Below, piece after piece: positions 1 through 8,199 of a stretch of 64,000 bases of DNA. The notes below the pieces were generated by a model. It was not told where the DNA came from. It saw nothing but the letters and a program-made list of their open reading frames with translations, and did not search any database. Position 1 is the stretch's first letter. Each line of letters starts with the position of its first letter. Made by a program: the position numbers and the translations under genes. Source of the DNA: Arcobacter suis CECT 7833 (GTDB taxonomy: Bacteria; Campylobacterota; Campylobacteria; Campylobacterales; Arcobacteraceae); the NCBI RefSeq assembly GCF_003544815.1, contig NZ_CP032100.1:1798001-1862000 (forward strand), in the 5' to 3' direction.

Positions 1-2
1 AA

Positions 3-39
3 AATTGATAAAAATGGGCAAATCCCATTTTTATCAATT
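3..39. terminator. Perfect 16-bp hairpin at the left edge
   Basis: Arms 3-18 and 24-39 are perfect reverse complements around a 5-base loop (caaat), ending in a GGG/CCC core. A T-rich stretch follows on the plus strand. It probably ends a gene lying left of the window; its orientation cannot be decided from here. Confidence 0.7.
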
Positions 40-143
40 AATAATTTTTTTCATTCAACTTTTTCGCAACTTTTTATACATTAATAATATTAAATTAACT
101 TTTTTTTGCTAATATTTTGAAATACACTTTTCTAGGATTCATT

Positions 144-2699
144 ATGAAAAAAACTTTTAAAAATTATATCTTTTCAAGACAAATAATTTTAGTTTCATTA
201 ATTTTTTTAATCTGCTTTATCTTTAGTACTTATTTACATACAACGCTCACAAAACAAGAAGCCTTAAAACATTCAAAAGCAATATCGAATCAAGTTTTTT
301 CTTCAATGTACCAAGTAATGAGAAAAGGTTGGAGTAAAGATGATATAAAATTGTTCACTAAATCTTTAGAGAAAAATTTTGAAAGTAGTAATTATGAAAT
401 AAATCTTTATAGAGGAGAAAAAGTTAGCCAACTTTTTGGAGATATTGAAGAAAAAGCAAAAGATGCAACTTTAGTTGATGTATTAAATGGGAAAATAGAA
501 AAACTTGATAGTTTTGAAAATAATATTGTAAGAAATATATTGCCATTAAAAGCTACTACTGATTGTAAATCTTGTCATGTGAATGCACAAGTTGGTGATG
601 TTTTAGGAGTTTTAGAAGTAAAACAAGATTTAAACTCTATCTTTTTAGAATCTAAATATCAATATATTGCATTTTTCTTAATCATTGTTCCTATATTTTA
701 TATTCTTGCTTTCTTTTCATCAAGATATACAACAAAACCTATAATACAAAATTTAAGTCTGTTTAATAATAAAGTTAAAAATATAAATTCTGTACAAGAT
801 TTTAAAGCTTTTGATTCAAAAAATATTGATTTATATTTTGAAGAATTTAATCAAATAGTTCATAATGTAGATTTAATGGCTGACAAATTAAAAGGTGTTG
901 CCGTTGATAAAGAGTTATTAGAGTTTGAAATAAAACTTTTAGACAAATTTATTATTACTTCTGATGTTGTAAAAGATTGGAAAGAGTATATTTGTGATTT
1001 ATTAATTGAAATAAATAAAATCATGGAAACATACACTTTAATGACTATTTTTAGAGTTGGTGAAGATCAGTTCGAAGTTGATATTTTTTGGTTGGGAACG
1101 CCCCAAGACCATCAAAAAGAAGTTTTTGAAGCTTATATAAATAGAACAATAAAAGACTCTGAATATTTCAAAGAAATGACTGATTTTACAATAAAACATG
1201 TAGTTGCAGATAGAAATAGATGTTTAAATGAATTAGTTGAAGATGAAATAGAATATCGTTCAAAATCTCTATTTTTAGATAGTCCAAAAATTGGAGGAAT
1301 TGTTGGAATTGGATTACAATCAGTTTTTGCAAGCGATCCTGTTAGATATATTGTAATTGACTCTATTTTAACAACAATGGCAAATCTTGTGGGTTCAGTA
1401 AAAGCAATCCACAAATATACTCAAGATTTAGAATATTACGCAGCACGTGATCCCTTAACTGATTTATTTAATCAAAGAGTATTTAATGACATGATGAGTT
1501 ATGAAATAAAAAGAGCAGCACGTCATGAATATCCTTTTGCTTTAATGGTTATTGATTGTGATAATTTTAAACCAATTAATGATAATTTTGGTCATGCCTT
1601 TGGAGATAAATTTTTACAAACAGTTGCAAATATTCTTGAAGAAGAGAAAAGAGATGAAGATATAGTTGCAAGATACGGAGGAGATGAATTTACAATTATT
1701 CTTCCTGAATGTGATGAAAATGGAGCGCAAACAGTTGCAAGTAGAATCTCAAAAAGAATAGAAAGTGAGAAATTAATTGCTCCTGATGGATCAAAAGTTG
1801 GAATAACTATTTCTGTTGGAATTTGCGTTTATCCAATGCATACTTTATCTCAAAAAGACATGTTTATAATTGCTGATTATATGATGTATCAAGCAAAAGA
1901 AGAAGGAAAAAATGGTATTAAAATTCCAAATGAAAAAGATATTTCTAATATCTTAAAAACAAATCAAGAAAAATCTTCATTACTAATTAGAGCTATAGAA
2001 AATGATGAAATTTATCCATATTTTCAACCAATACAACCAGCTTCTTCAAATAATGATTTGGTGATACATGAACTTCTAATGAGAATTCATCAAGATGGAA
2101 AAATAGTTTCAGCTTATGAATTTATAGAAATTGCAGAAGCAAGAGGATTAATAAATACTATGGATTTAATGGTAATTGAAAAAGCTTTTAAAGAAATTCA
2201 AAGAACTCAATATGAAGGAATTTTATTTATCAATTTATCTCCAAAATCTTTGATTGTTGGTGACTTTATCAATAAAATAAATAACTTTGTTAATAAATAT
2301 AATATCAAAAAAGAAAAAATTGTATTTGAAATTACTGAACGTGAAACTGTTAAAAACTTCTCTTTATTAGAAAAATTTGTACATAATTTAAAAGCTGATG
2401 GTTATAAATTTGCAATTGATGATTTTGGTTCAGGATTTTCATCGTTTCACTATATTAAAAAATTTCCTATTGATTATGTAAAAATTGATGGAGATTTTAT
2501 TATAAATATTAATAAAGATGAGAAAGATAGAGCTTTTGTAAATAGTATTGTAACTTTAGCTAAAGAGTTGAAAATACATACAATTGCAGAATTTGTAGAA
2601 AACCAAGAAATAGTTGAAATTTTAGATGAACTAGAAATCGATTATTATCAAGGTTATCATATTGGAAAACCAAGTGACAAGTTTATCTCTTTAAAATAA
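144..2699 (+). CDS. Membrane GGDEF-EAL cyclic-di-GMP enzyme with periplasmic haem-c motif
   Basis: A predicted bifunctional c-di-GMP enzyme of 851 residues. I start at ATG 144 because an AGGA lies six bases upstream; a TTG at 117 in the same frame has no such site. Seen in order: membrane segment at about 8-33, a periplasmic domain with CKSCH at 141-145 (the covalent haem-c motif CxxCH), a second membrane segment at about 172-193, a linker region possibly holding a GAF-like fold, GGDEF at 512-516, and an EAL domain. The inhibitory RxxD site is intact at 503-506, five residues before GGDEF. The EAL signature reads ELLMR (E643) and the DDFGSG loop starts at D759, so both catalytic halves look usable. 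The haem group suggests redox or gas sensing (inference). The gene converges on the next one and shares a terminator with it. Confidence 0.9.
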   Translation: MKKTFKNYIFSRQIILVSLIFLICFIFSTYLHTTLTKQEALKHSKAISNQVFSSMYQVMRKGWSKDDIKLFTKSLEKNFESSNYEINLYRGEKVSQLFGDIEEKAKDATLVDVLNGKIEKLDSFENNIVRNILPLKATTDCKSCHVNAQVGDVLGVLEVKQDLNSIFLESKYQYIAFFLIIVPIFYILAFFSSRYTTKPIIQNLSLFNNKVKNINSVQDFKAFDSKNIDLYFEEFNQIVHNVDLMADKLKGVAVDKELLEFEIKLLDKFIITSDVVKDWKEYICDLLIEINKIMETYTLMTIFRVGEDQFEVDIFWLGTPQDHQKEVFEAYINRTIKDSEYFKEMTDFTIKHVVADRNRCLNELVEDEIEYRSKSLFLDSPKIGGIVGIGLQSVFASDPVRYIVIDSILTTMANLVGSVKAIHKYTQDLEYYAARDPLTDLFNQRVFNDMMSYEIKRAARHEYPFALMVIDCDNFKPINDNFGHAFGDKFLQTVANILEEEKRDEDIVARYGGDEFTIILPECDENGAQTVASRISKRIESEKLIAPDGSKVGITISVGICVYPMHTLSQKDMFIIADYMMYQAKEEGKNGIKIPNEKDISNILKTNQEKSSLLIRAIENDEIYPYFQPIQPASSNNDLVIHELLMRIHQDGKIVSAYEFIEIAEARGLINTMDLMVIEKAFKEIQRTQYEGILFINLSPKSLIVGDFINKINNFVNKYNIKKEKIVFEITERETVKNFSLLEKFVHNLKADGYKFAIDDFGSGFSSFHYIKKFPIDYVKIDGDFIININKDEKDRAFVNSIVTLAKELKIHTIAEFVENQEIVEILDELEIDYYQGYHIGKPSDKFISLK

Positions 2700-2710
2700 G
2701 AGATAAACTT
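2679..2710. terminator. Bidirectional terminator containing both stop codons
   Basis: A 13-bp perfect stem (2679-2691 and 2698-2710) with loop taaaat lies between convergent genes. The stop codon of the upstream plus-strand gene is inside it and that of the minus-strand gene begins at its right end. Confidence 0.7.
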
Positions 2711-4011
2711 TAGTTTCCAATAGCTAAAGCATATAAAATCATAGTTTGTTCTTCAATAAATTCACAAACTTCATCATCATAATAAGCCCCTATTCCACTA
2801 CATCCAATATCTAAATAGTTTGAAGCTAAATATAATCTATGACCAATAATTCCAGCTTTTTGATAAGCTTCTTGATAATTTCTACTTTTTGATGTTAAAA
2901 AAAATGTAACTGCACTAGATTTTCCTAAATCTTGCTCTAAACATAAATATCCAGCCTTAGAGTTAAAATCTCCAGTTTTTATAAGTTCACCATTTTTATA
3001 AAGACCTAAAACTAAACCTTCAACCCTATTTACAGTATAAAAAATATCAACATCTTCATCACAATCACTTTTTATAGCTTGATTTATAACATTCATTATT
3101 GATTCAAATTGAAGTTTAGAAATACTTTGTTTAGAAAATTCCCTAATAGATCTTCTTTTAAAAATCGTATCTTGAAATCTTTGTTTTTGAAAATTAAAAA
3201 CAGCACTTTTTTCTTGAGCTTTTTTATCTATTATTTTTAGACTATATTTATAAGCATTCTCAACTAAGTCATTTTTTTCAAAAAAACTAATATTCTCTTC
3301 TATATAACTTGCCCCATCAAGAGTTGCAATATCCAAAATAAAATCTATTTTTTCATTTTGAATTTTATCTCCCACAATCACTATTGAAGTAAAAAATTCT
3401 TTTTCATCAAAATGAAAAAATTCATTTAACTCTTGTTTTGAAAAATCATATAAAATCTCAAATTTCTTATCAAATAAATAAGAGCTAGCTTCCATTGTTC
3501 CAAGTAAATGTCCAGCATCTAATAAACAATATCTAAATGCCCTATTTTTGTATTTCCAAGAAGATCTAAAATATATTGATGAAATAAAAAAAATAAAACC
3601 ATCTACACTGTAAGTTAATCCTAAAAGTTTTTCTATCCCTTCATTGTTTTCAAATGTTTTTAATAACACAGCACTTGAAGAACCAACTTCTAAATGATAA
3701 ATTCCATCTTCAAAACCATCAACATTTCGTACTTGAAAATAGACTTCATTTGGATATAAAGCTCCAGCACTTGGATTGATTCTTAAATAATATTCACCTG
3801 ATGGATAACTTTTTTTTGCACTAATCCCAGAAATTAAATACAAAAAATTATAGTTTTGTGTTGAAGAGGTTAAAGGAACTCTTTTATAATCTTTTGAATA
3901 AAATTTAAACTTATTTGGAGGATTATTCCAATCTACTCTATTTGGATTTGTTCGTATTGAGTTGTATGAGTGTTTTGTGTTTTGGTGGTAGCTATTTAGA
4001 GCTATTAGCAT
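2710..4011 (-). CDS. SagB-type dehydrogenase (nitroreductase superfamily)
   Basis: A protein of 433 residues resembling the SagB/ThcOx family of FMN-dependent oxidoreductases. The N-terminus has the family-type YHQNTKHS stretch. The sequence reads as two nitroreductase-like halves: one beginning near RVPL (about residue 45) and a C-terminal one beginning at FKRRSIREF and ending with GHRLYLASNYLDIGCSGIGA. In RiPP clusters SagB oxidises azolines to azoles, but no YcaO cyclodehydratase, precursor peptide or transporter is nearby, so the substrate is unknown. No clear ribosome site precedes the ATG, which directly abuts a 34-bp palindrome. Confidence 0.75.
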   Translation of the reverse strand: MLIALNSYHQNTKHSYNSIRTNPNRVDWNNPPNKFKFYSKDYKRVPLTSSTQNYNFLYLISGISAKKSYPSGEYYLRINPSAGALYPNEVYFQVRNVDGFEDGIYHLEVGSSSAVLLKTFENNEGIEKLLGLTYSVDGFIFFISSIYFRSSWKYKNRAFRYCLLDAGHLLGTMEASSYLFDKKFEILYDFSKQELNEFFHFDEKEFFTSIVIVGDKIQNEKIDFILDIATLDGASYIEENISFFEKNDLVENAYKYSLKIIDKKAQEKSAVFNFQKQRFQDTIFKRRSIREFSKQSISKLQFESIMNVINQAIKSDCDEDVDIFYTVNRVEGLVLGLYKNGELIKTGDFNSKAGYLCLEQDLGKSSAVTFFLTSKSRNYQEAYQKAGIIGHRLYLASNYLDIGCSGIGAYYDDEVCEFIEEQTMILYALAIGN

Positions 4012-4012
4012 A

Positions 4013-4046
4013 AATAAAATTCAACTTTTAAAAGTTGAATTTTATT
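4013..4046 (-). terminator. 34-bp perfect palindrome ending the porin-like gene
   Basis: Arms 4013-4029 and 4030-4046 are exact reverse complements (core aacttttaaaagtt). It contains the stop codon of the upstream minus-strand gene and ends one base before the ATG of the SagB-type gene, so it probably terminates the first and could fold over the start region of the second. Confidence 0.65.
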
Positions 4047-4510
4047 GCAAGATTTGATATATCATAATCATAATCTCTTGGTGAATCATTCATAGTAACT
4101 GTTCTATAACTTCCCTCAAGTGCTACATTTGAAGTAAGTCTATATTCTAACGAACCACCATAACCAAGACCTGTTGCAGAATTATTATCAACAGTTTGAG
4201 CAACACCTGTTCCTAAAATAAATCCTGTTAAATTTTCTGCTATTTCATAACCTGCTCTTAAATCCATATCAACGCTGATAGCTTCAACTCCACTTCTAAC
4301 ATTTCCATAAGATAAGCTATTTCCAAAACCTAAAATAATTCCATTATTTAAAGTAGTATTTGATGTATATCCAATTCCATATTGTGTATATCTATCACTT
4401 TTAATTTTTGCAGAACTTGCTCCAACTGATACTTTTGTATCAAATCCTTCTGCATTTAGTAATGATGTTAAACCAGCAATTAATGTAATAGCTAATAATC
4501 TTTTTTTCAT
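4028..4510 (-). CDS. Small outer-membrane beta-barrel-like protein
   Basis: A secreted protein of 160 residues. The start is the ATG giving MKKRLLAIT, preceded by AAGGA at good spacing; an upstream in-frame ATG would add ten charged residues before the signal peptide. Residues 1-20 form a signal peptide (cleavage after LLNA). The rest alternates polar and hydrophobic residues with many Gly and Tyr and ends in KFNF, the aromatic terminus typical of Gram-negative outer-membrane barrels. The specific family and any ligand are unknown. It has its own terminator palindrome. Confidence 0.7.
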   Translation of the reverse strand: MKKRLLAITLIAGLTSLLNAEGFDTKVSVGASSAKIKSDRYTQYGIGYTSNTTLNNGIILGFGNSLSYGNVRSGVEAISVDMDLRAGYEIAENLTGFILGTGVAQTVDNNSATGLGYGGSLEYRLTSNVALEGSYRTVTMNDSPRDYDYDISNLAIKFNF

Positions 4511-4656
4511 TATTTTTTCCTTTTTTACTCTATTTATCATTTTGATATTTCTTATAGTATATATTATATGAACTTAATAATAGTTGGTATTGCTTATTTT
4601 TAGGCTATTTTTTTGAGATTTCTAATAGCCCTAGAAAAATCTAGCGCTATTATTAT

Positions 4657-4866
4657 TTAGTTTTTAGTAGCGTTTATTCCTGATTGTTCTTGTGTTCCTA
4701 CATAATCAGCTGAAGTAGAAGTTGATTTTAAATAAGCAAAAATTCCACCAACAATTAAACAAAAAATCACTACAAGTCTTACTGTATTTCTTTTTTGTTT
4801 TGATTCATTTCCATTATAATCATCAATCTTGTCTAAGCTAGGTTCACCATTATTTAATTTACTCAT
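4657..4866 (-). CDS. Small single-pass membrane protein, unknown function
   Basis: A 69-residue protein with a charged, Asn/Lys-rich N-terminus (1-28), one membrane helix at about 29-46 (VRLVVIFCLIVGGIFAYL) and a short Ser/Thr-rich tail. A strong AAGGAG site precedes the ATG. I do not recognise the family. It sits between the porin-like gene and ybaK without close coupling to either. Confidence 0.6.
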   Translation of the reverse strand: MSKLNNGEPSLDKIDDYNGNESKQKRNTVRLVVIFCLIVGGIFAYLKSTSTSADYVGTQEQSGINATKN

Positions 4867-4934
4867 AATAACTCCTTTTTTTATACATTAAACACATAAT
4901 ACTCTCTTAATGTTAACTTTTAGTTAATACAATA

Positions 4935-5402
4935 TTAAACAGTAATTTTAAAGATTTTTGCTCGTAATAATTTTTCTAAATCCAAAGGTTTAACTTCTAT
5001 ATCAAGTCCCCTTTTACCACCACTTATAAATATAGTTTCAAAGTTTTTTACGCTTTCATCTAAAACTGTTTTAAGAAGTTTTTTTTGTCCCAAAGGTGAA
5101 ATTCCACCAAGTAAATATCCAGTTACTTTTTGAGCTTCGTCTTTGTTTGCCATCACTGCTTTTTTTACACCAAAAGCAGATGCAACATCTTTTAAAGAAA
5201 GTTGATTTGCAACAGGTAAAACACAAACAGCTAACTCTTTTGGAGCGAGTTCCACAAGTAAAGTTTTATAAACCTGATTAGCATTTAATCCTAGTTTAAC
5301 GACAGCTTCATCACCAAAATTTGTACAAGCTGGGTCGTGGTCATATTTATGTATTTTAAAATCACATTTATTTTTTTTGAGTAGATCAATTGCAGGTGTC
5401 AT
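4935..5402 (-). CDS. ybaK: Cys-tRNA(Pro)/Cys-tRNA(Cys) deacylase YbaK
   Basis: A 155-residue YbaK/ProX editing-domain protein that hydrolyses cysteine mischarged on tRNA-Pro in the cytoplasm. The family features are visible: a lysine in VYKTLLVEL near residue 46, [14 protein letters not shown], and the [10 protein letters not shown] loop that shapes the substrate pocket. Length matches the free-standing family. A GGAG site lies about eleven bases before the ATG. It follows fldA after an 81-base gap and need not be co-transcribed with it. Confidence 0.9.
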   Translation of the reverse strand: MTPAIDLLKKNKCDFKIHKYDHDPACTNFGDEAVVKLGLNANQVYKTLLVELAPKELAVCVLPVANQLSLKDVASAFGVKKAVMANKDEAQKVTGYLLGGISPLGQKKLLKTVLDESVKNFETIFISGGKRGLDIEVKPLDLEKLLRAKIFKITV

Positions 5403-5483
5403 TTAAGTAAAATCTCCTTTTTATTATAAGAGTTGTTTTATATAAAAAAGGAGATAAACTTATACTTAATTATCAATAATTAT

Positions 5484-5984
5484 TTATAAAATTTGAGCTT
5501 TTATACTCTCACACCATTGGGCTATTCTACCTTTACTTAAATCAGATTGGTTGTCTTCATCAAGTGCAAGCCCCACAAATTCATCATCAACTACAGCTTT
5601 TGAAGAGTCAAAATCATATCCCTCAGTTAGGGTATGTCCAATTATATTTACACCTTTATTTATTAGTTCTTCGTAAATCAAACCCATTGCATCAAGAAAA
5701 GTATCAGCATAACTATCTTGATCACCTAGTCCAAAAAGGGCAACTGTTTTACCTGAAAAATCGATTTTACAAAATTCTTTCCATTTTTCATCCCAATCAT
5801 CTTGAAGTTCACCATCACCCCAAGTTGAACTTCCTAAAATAATTTTGTCATATTGTTCAATATTCTCAAAACCATCATTTGAAATATTTACTAATTTAAT
5901 ATCTTTACTTAAATTCTTTCGAATTCTTCCTGCACTTTTTTCTGTGTTTCCTGTACTACTTGAATAATAAATTACCGTTGCCAT
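5484..5984 (-). CDS. fldA: Flavodoxin
   Basis: A 166-residue long-chain flavodoxin, an FMN electron carrier that replaces ferredoxin when iron is short; in Campylobacterota it also serves pyruvate:flavodoxin oxidoreductase. The FMN phosphate loop is SSSTGNTEKS at about residues 8-17. The two isoalloxazine-stacking regions are STWGDGELQDDW and GLGDQDSYADTF. The gene begins ten bases after the upstream unknown gene, with AAGGG before its ATG, so the two form an operon. Fur-like boxes upstream of that operon suggest iron repression (inference). Confidence 0.93.
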   Translation of the reverse strand: MATVIYYSSSTGNTEKSAGRIRKNLSKDIKLVNISNDGFENIEQYDKIILGSSTWGDGELQDDWDEKWKEFCKIDFSGKTVALFGLGDQDSYADTFLDAMGLIYEELINKGVNIIGHTLTEGYDFDSSKAVVDDEFVGLALDEDNQSDLSKGRIAQWCESIKAQIL

Positions 5985-5994
5985 TTTTTTCCCT

Positions 5995-6735
5995 TTATTT
6001 TAAAATTGAACCCAATGAATATGGTATTAATTTAATCGTATAATCACCACCTAAATCAAGCTCTTTAACTTTTATACTTATATGTTTATCAAAATTCTCA
6101 TGTCGTGGATATACTAAATAAACTTGTCTGCATTCATCACTTTTTATGCATTTTATTGCTCGATTTATATGTGATGTGATACCTTGAATATTATCCTTAT
6201 CTAAGAACTTCCAATAAGGATAAACTTTAGTTGCACTACTTCCTTGTGGGTAAATAGTGATTTCATCTTGAAGAATTTTTACTTTTCTATCTGATTTTAA
6301 GTCTTTGATTTTTTTTCCAACAAATTTATGAAATACATCTTCTCCATTTAAAAATATTTTAAAATCTTCACCTTCAAAGTTTTCAATAATTTTTATTGCT
6401 AAATCTAAATTACTTTTCTCATTCAATTTTAAATAAGAGATATTTTTATCTGCTTTTTCTATAAAATTGTTGATGATATTTGTTTTGTAAGTGTCAATTT
6501 TGAATATTCTTGAAGAGTTAAATTTTTTTGGTAGTAAAGAGTATATTTTTGCTCTAAAGATTGAGAAAATATTTTCAGTTTTTGTATAGGACAACTCTTT
6601 TGATGTAAATTGTTCTTTACAACATACTTTCATGTTATAAAATCTCAAAAACATAATTCTTTGTTTTTCAATAGAACCAAATTTGTCAAATGATGGTAAA
6701 AATTCATCAAGTATAGAAAATCCAAAAGTAGACAT
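5995..6735 (-). CDS. Protein of unknown function in operon with flavodoxin
   Basis: A protein of 246 residues. I take the second of two adjacent ATG codons because AAGGAG lies five bases before it; the first is too close. It has no signal peptide or obvious membrane helix and is Lys/Phe-rich. Two Cys residues lie together near the N-terminus (KVCCKEQF, about residues 37-38). The middle is strongly charged and the C-terminus reads VYLVYPRHENFDKHISIKVKE. I do not recognise the family. Tight linkage to fldA and Fur-like boxes in front suggest a role in iron limitation or electron transfer (inference). Confidence 0.6.
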   Translation of the reverse strand: MSTFGFSILDEFLPSFDKFGSIEKQRIMFLRFYNMKVCCKEQFTSKELSYTKTENIFSIFRAKIYSLLPKKFNSSRIFKIDTYKTNIINNFIEKADKNISYLKLNEKSNLDLAIKIIENFEGEDFKIFLNGEDVFHKFVGKKIKDLKSDRKVKILQDEITIYPQGSSATKVYPYWKFLDKDNIQGITSHINRAIKCIKSDECRQVYLVYPRHENFDKHISIKVKELDLGGDYTIKLIPYSLGSILK

Positions 6736-6755
6736 CATCTCTCCTTGTATATTAT

Positions 6756-6770
6756 TGATAATCAATATCA
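6756..6770 (-). promoter_or_regulatory. Fur-like box 1 upstream of the flavodoxin operon
   Basis: The 15-mer TGATAATCAATATCA matches the 7-1-7 Fur consensus TGATAATnATTATCA at 13 of 14 positions. It sits inside a perfect 11-bp inverted repeat (6749-6759 and 6767-6777), 20 bases upstream of the start codon. Confidence 0.65.
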
Positions 6771-6809
6771 ATAATATTAGGATAAAGAAGTTTAATAATT
6801 ACTTAATAT

Positions 6810-6824
6810 TGATAATCTATATCA
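6810..6824 (-). promoter_or_regulatory. Fur-like box 2 upstream of the flavodoxin operon
   Basis: The 15-mer TGATAATCTATATCA matches the Fur consensus at 12 of 14 positions and is flanked by a 6-bp inverted repeat. It overlaps the last bases of the AlkC-like gene and lies 54 bp from box 1, in line for cooperative binding. Confidence 0.5.
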
Positions 6825-7895
6825 ATTTATATTAAAGGCTTTTTCGATTATAATTATTCCGTTTATGACTACACTTAACTTATGTTCTCCTACAATATGT
6901 TTTCTTGTAGTCATATTTCTAAAACTCTGCTTTTTTATAAACTTTTTTGAATTTTCTTTAAAATTATTTTGACTTATCATAAATATCTTTTTACTATATT
7001 TTTCTTTTTGTTTTAAATAATCTATCATGTATTCAACTCTTAGATTTCCTAAACTATTTTTTGATATAAGTTCAAATGAAAAATTCAAATCTTCACCTAT
7101 TTTTACCTCTTCATCACAAATAAAATTTATAATATTAATATGATTTTGTTCTTCGTAATCAAATAGCTTTAAAACCTCTTTATCACCTTTTTTCAAAAGT
7201 GTTCGAGAACCATGTTTACAAATCCAATCAAGTTCTTTTGAAACTCCAAGATTTTGTTTTATAAACTCAATAACTAAATGTGGGTTATCTTTTGAAATAT
7301 CATTTAGATTATTTGCAACGGACTTTCGTACATATAAACTTTTATCATTTTTCAAAAGTTCAATTATTTCAAGTGGTTTTGTTGGATTTTGTTTAAATAA
7401 GGGAAGTGCAATAGCCCAAGGAAGCCTTGGGCGACAACCTTCGCTGGCAAGCCTTCTTAAATGTTCATTTGAACTTTGACTCCAAAGTTTCATTTGATTT
7501 ATAGTTTCATTTTCATACTTTAAAATAAATTGCCTAATTGCAAACTCACTACTTGAATTTATAGTAAAAACTTCCAAAGCTTTCATAGACTCAGAAAAAT
7601 TATTTAGCCCAAAAACCTCAACAAAATCTTGAAAAACCATAGCTTCAAGACCAGTAAAATCATCTTTTACTTTTTTTAATATTTCAAGTTGTTTATCGTA
7701 TGAAAAAGGCAAATATTTATTTAAAGTAAAAGAAATATGTCTCATTCTTTGCTTTAGTTCTAAATCTTGCCAAGTGTTATCAAAAATAGAGTTTATAAAA
7801 TCTTCTTTTTCAAAATCTGAGTAAATTAAAAAAAGTTTGTTTGCAAGTTTTTCAATAAACTCTTTTGAATATAAGTTTTTTAGTTGTTCTGCCAT
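6822..7895 (-). CDS. AlkC/AlkD-like DNA alkylation repair protein (HEAT-like repeats)
   Basis: A 357-residue protein of the HEAT-like-repeat DNA glycosylase group, which excises alkylated bases by wrapping damaged DNA. The stretch RRLASEGCRPRLPWA near residues 147-161 is characteristic of the AlkC-like branch. Helical pairs follow (SLYVRKSVANNLNDISKDNP). The last ~90 residues (from about 265) look like a beta-rich extra domain, as described for AlkC relatives. The region just upstream carries a broken reading frame whose stop codon lies eight bases before this ATG, so this was probably the second gene of a pair. The assignment is good at superfamily level; the lesion repaired is not predictable. 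Confidence 0.8.
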   Translation of the reverse strand: MAEQLKNLYSKEFIEKLANKLFLIYSDFEKEDFINSIFDNTWQDLELKQRMRHISFTLNKYLPFSYDKQLEILKKVKDDFTGLEAMVFQDFVEVFGLNNFSESMKALEVFTINSSSEFAIRQFILKYENETINQMKLWSQSSNEHLRRLASEGCRPRLPWAIALPLFKQNPTKPLEIIELLKNDKSLYVRKSVANNLNDISKDNPHLVIEFIKQNLGVSKELDWICKHGSRTLLKKGDKEVLKLFDYEEQNHINIINFICDEEVKIGEDLNFSFELISKNSLGNLRVEYMIDYLKQKEKYSKKIFMISQNNFKENSKKFIKKQSFRNMTTRKHIVGEHKLSVVINGIIIIEKAFNIN

Positions 7896-7903
7896 ATTTT
7901 GTC

Positions 7904-8074
7904 CTAATTTAATTTTTTTATTACTTCATCAATATCTAAGTTCATCTTTGAAAATGCGAACCATTTTTTATCCAAATCTTTAAGACTTACTCCTATATGA
8001 GAAATCTCTTTTTTATCAATTGTCAAATTGAAGTTAATTGATTTTGAACTATATCTAAAAAGATAATTTTGGAT
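7904..8074 (-). pseudogene. C-terminal remnant of a lost gene
   Basis: A protein-like open frame of 56 codons ends in TAG eight bases before the AlkC-like start. It reads like real protein (for example TIDKKEISHIGVSLKDLDKK) but has no ATG or GTG near its start and is closed by TAA just upstream. Beyond that the DNA is very AT-rich without coding character. I read it as the tail of a gene whose front was deleted; the family is not recognised. The rest of the 304-base gap (to 8199) shows nothing clear. A short gene starting at the internal TTG is possible but lacks a ribosome site. Confidence 0.4.
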
Positions 8075-8199
8075 TTAAAATATTGCAGATTGTTATGTTT
8101 TATTAAATCTTTTATTCTATTTTAATTCTTTTGAAATATATTCTTGTATTATTATTTTAATCGAAAACCTTTATGGTTTTCAAGAAAAAATTAAACATC

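Noticed and set aside
117-143. TTG start for the GGDEF-EAL protein, adding nine residues
   Set aside because: ATG 144 has an AGGA at proper distance and begins with a normal charged N-terminus before the membrane helix.
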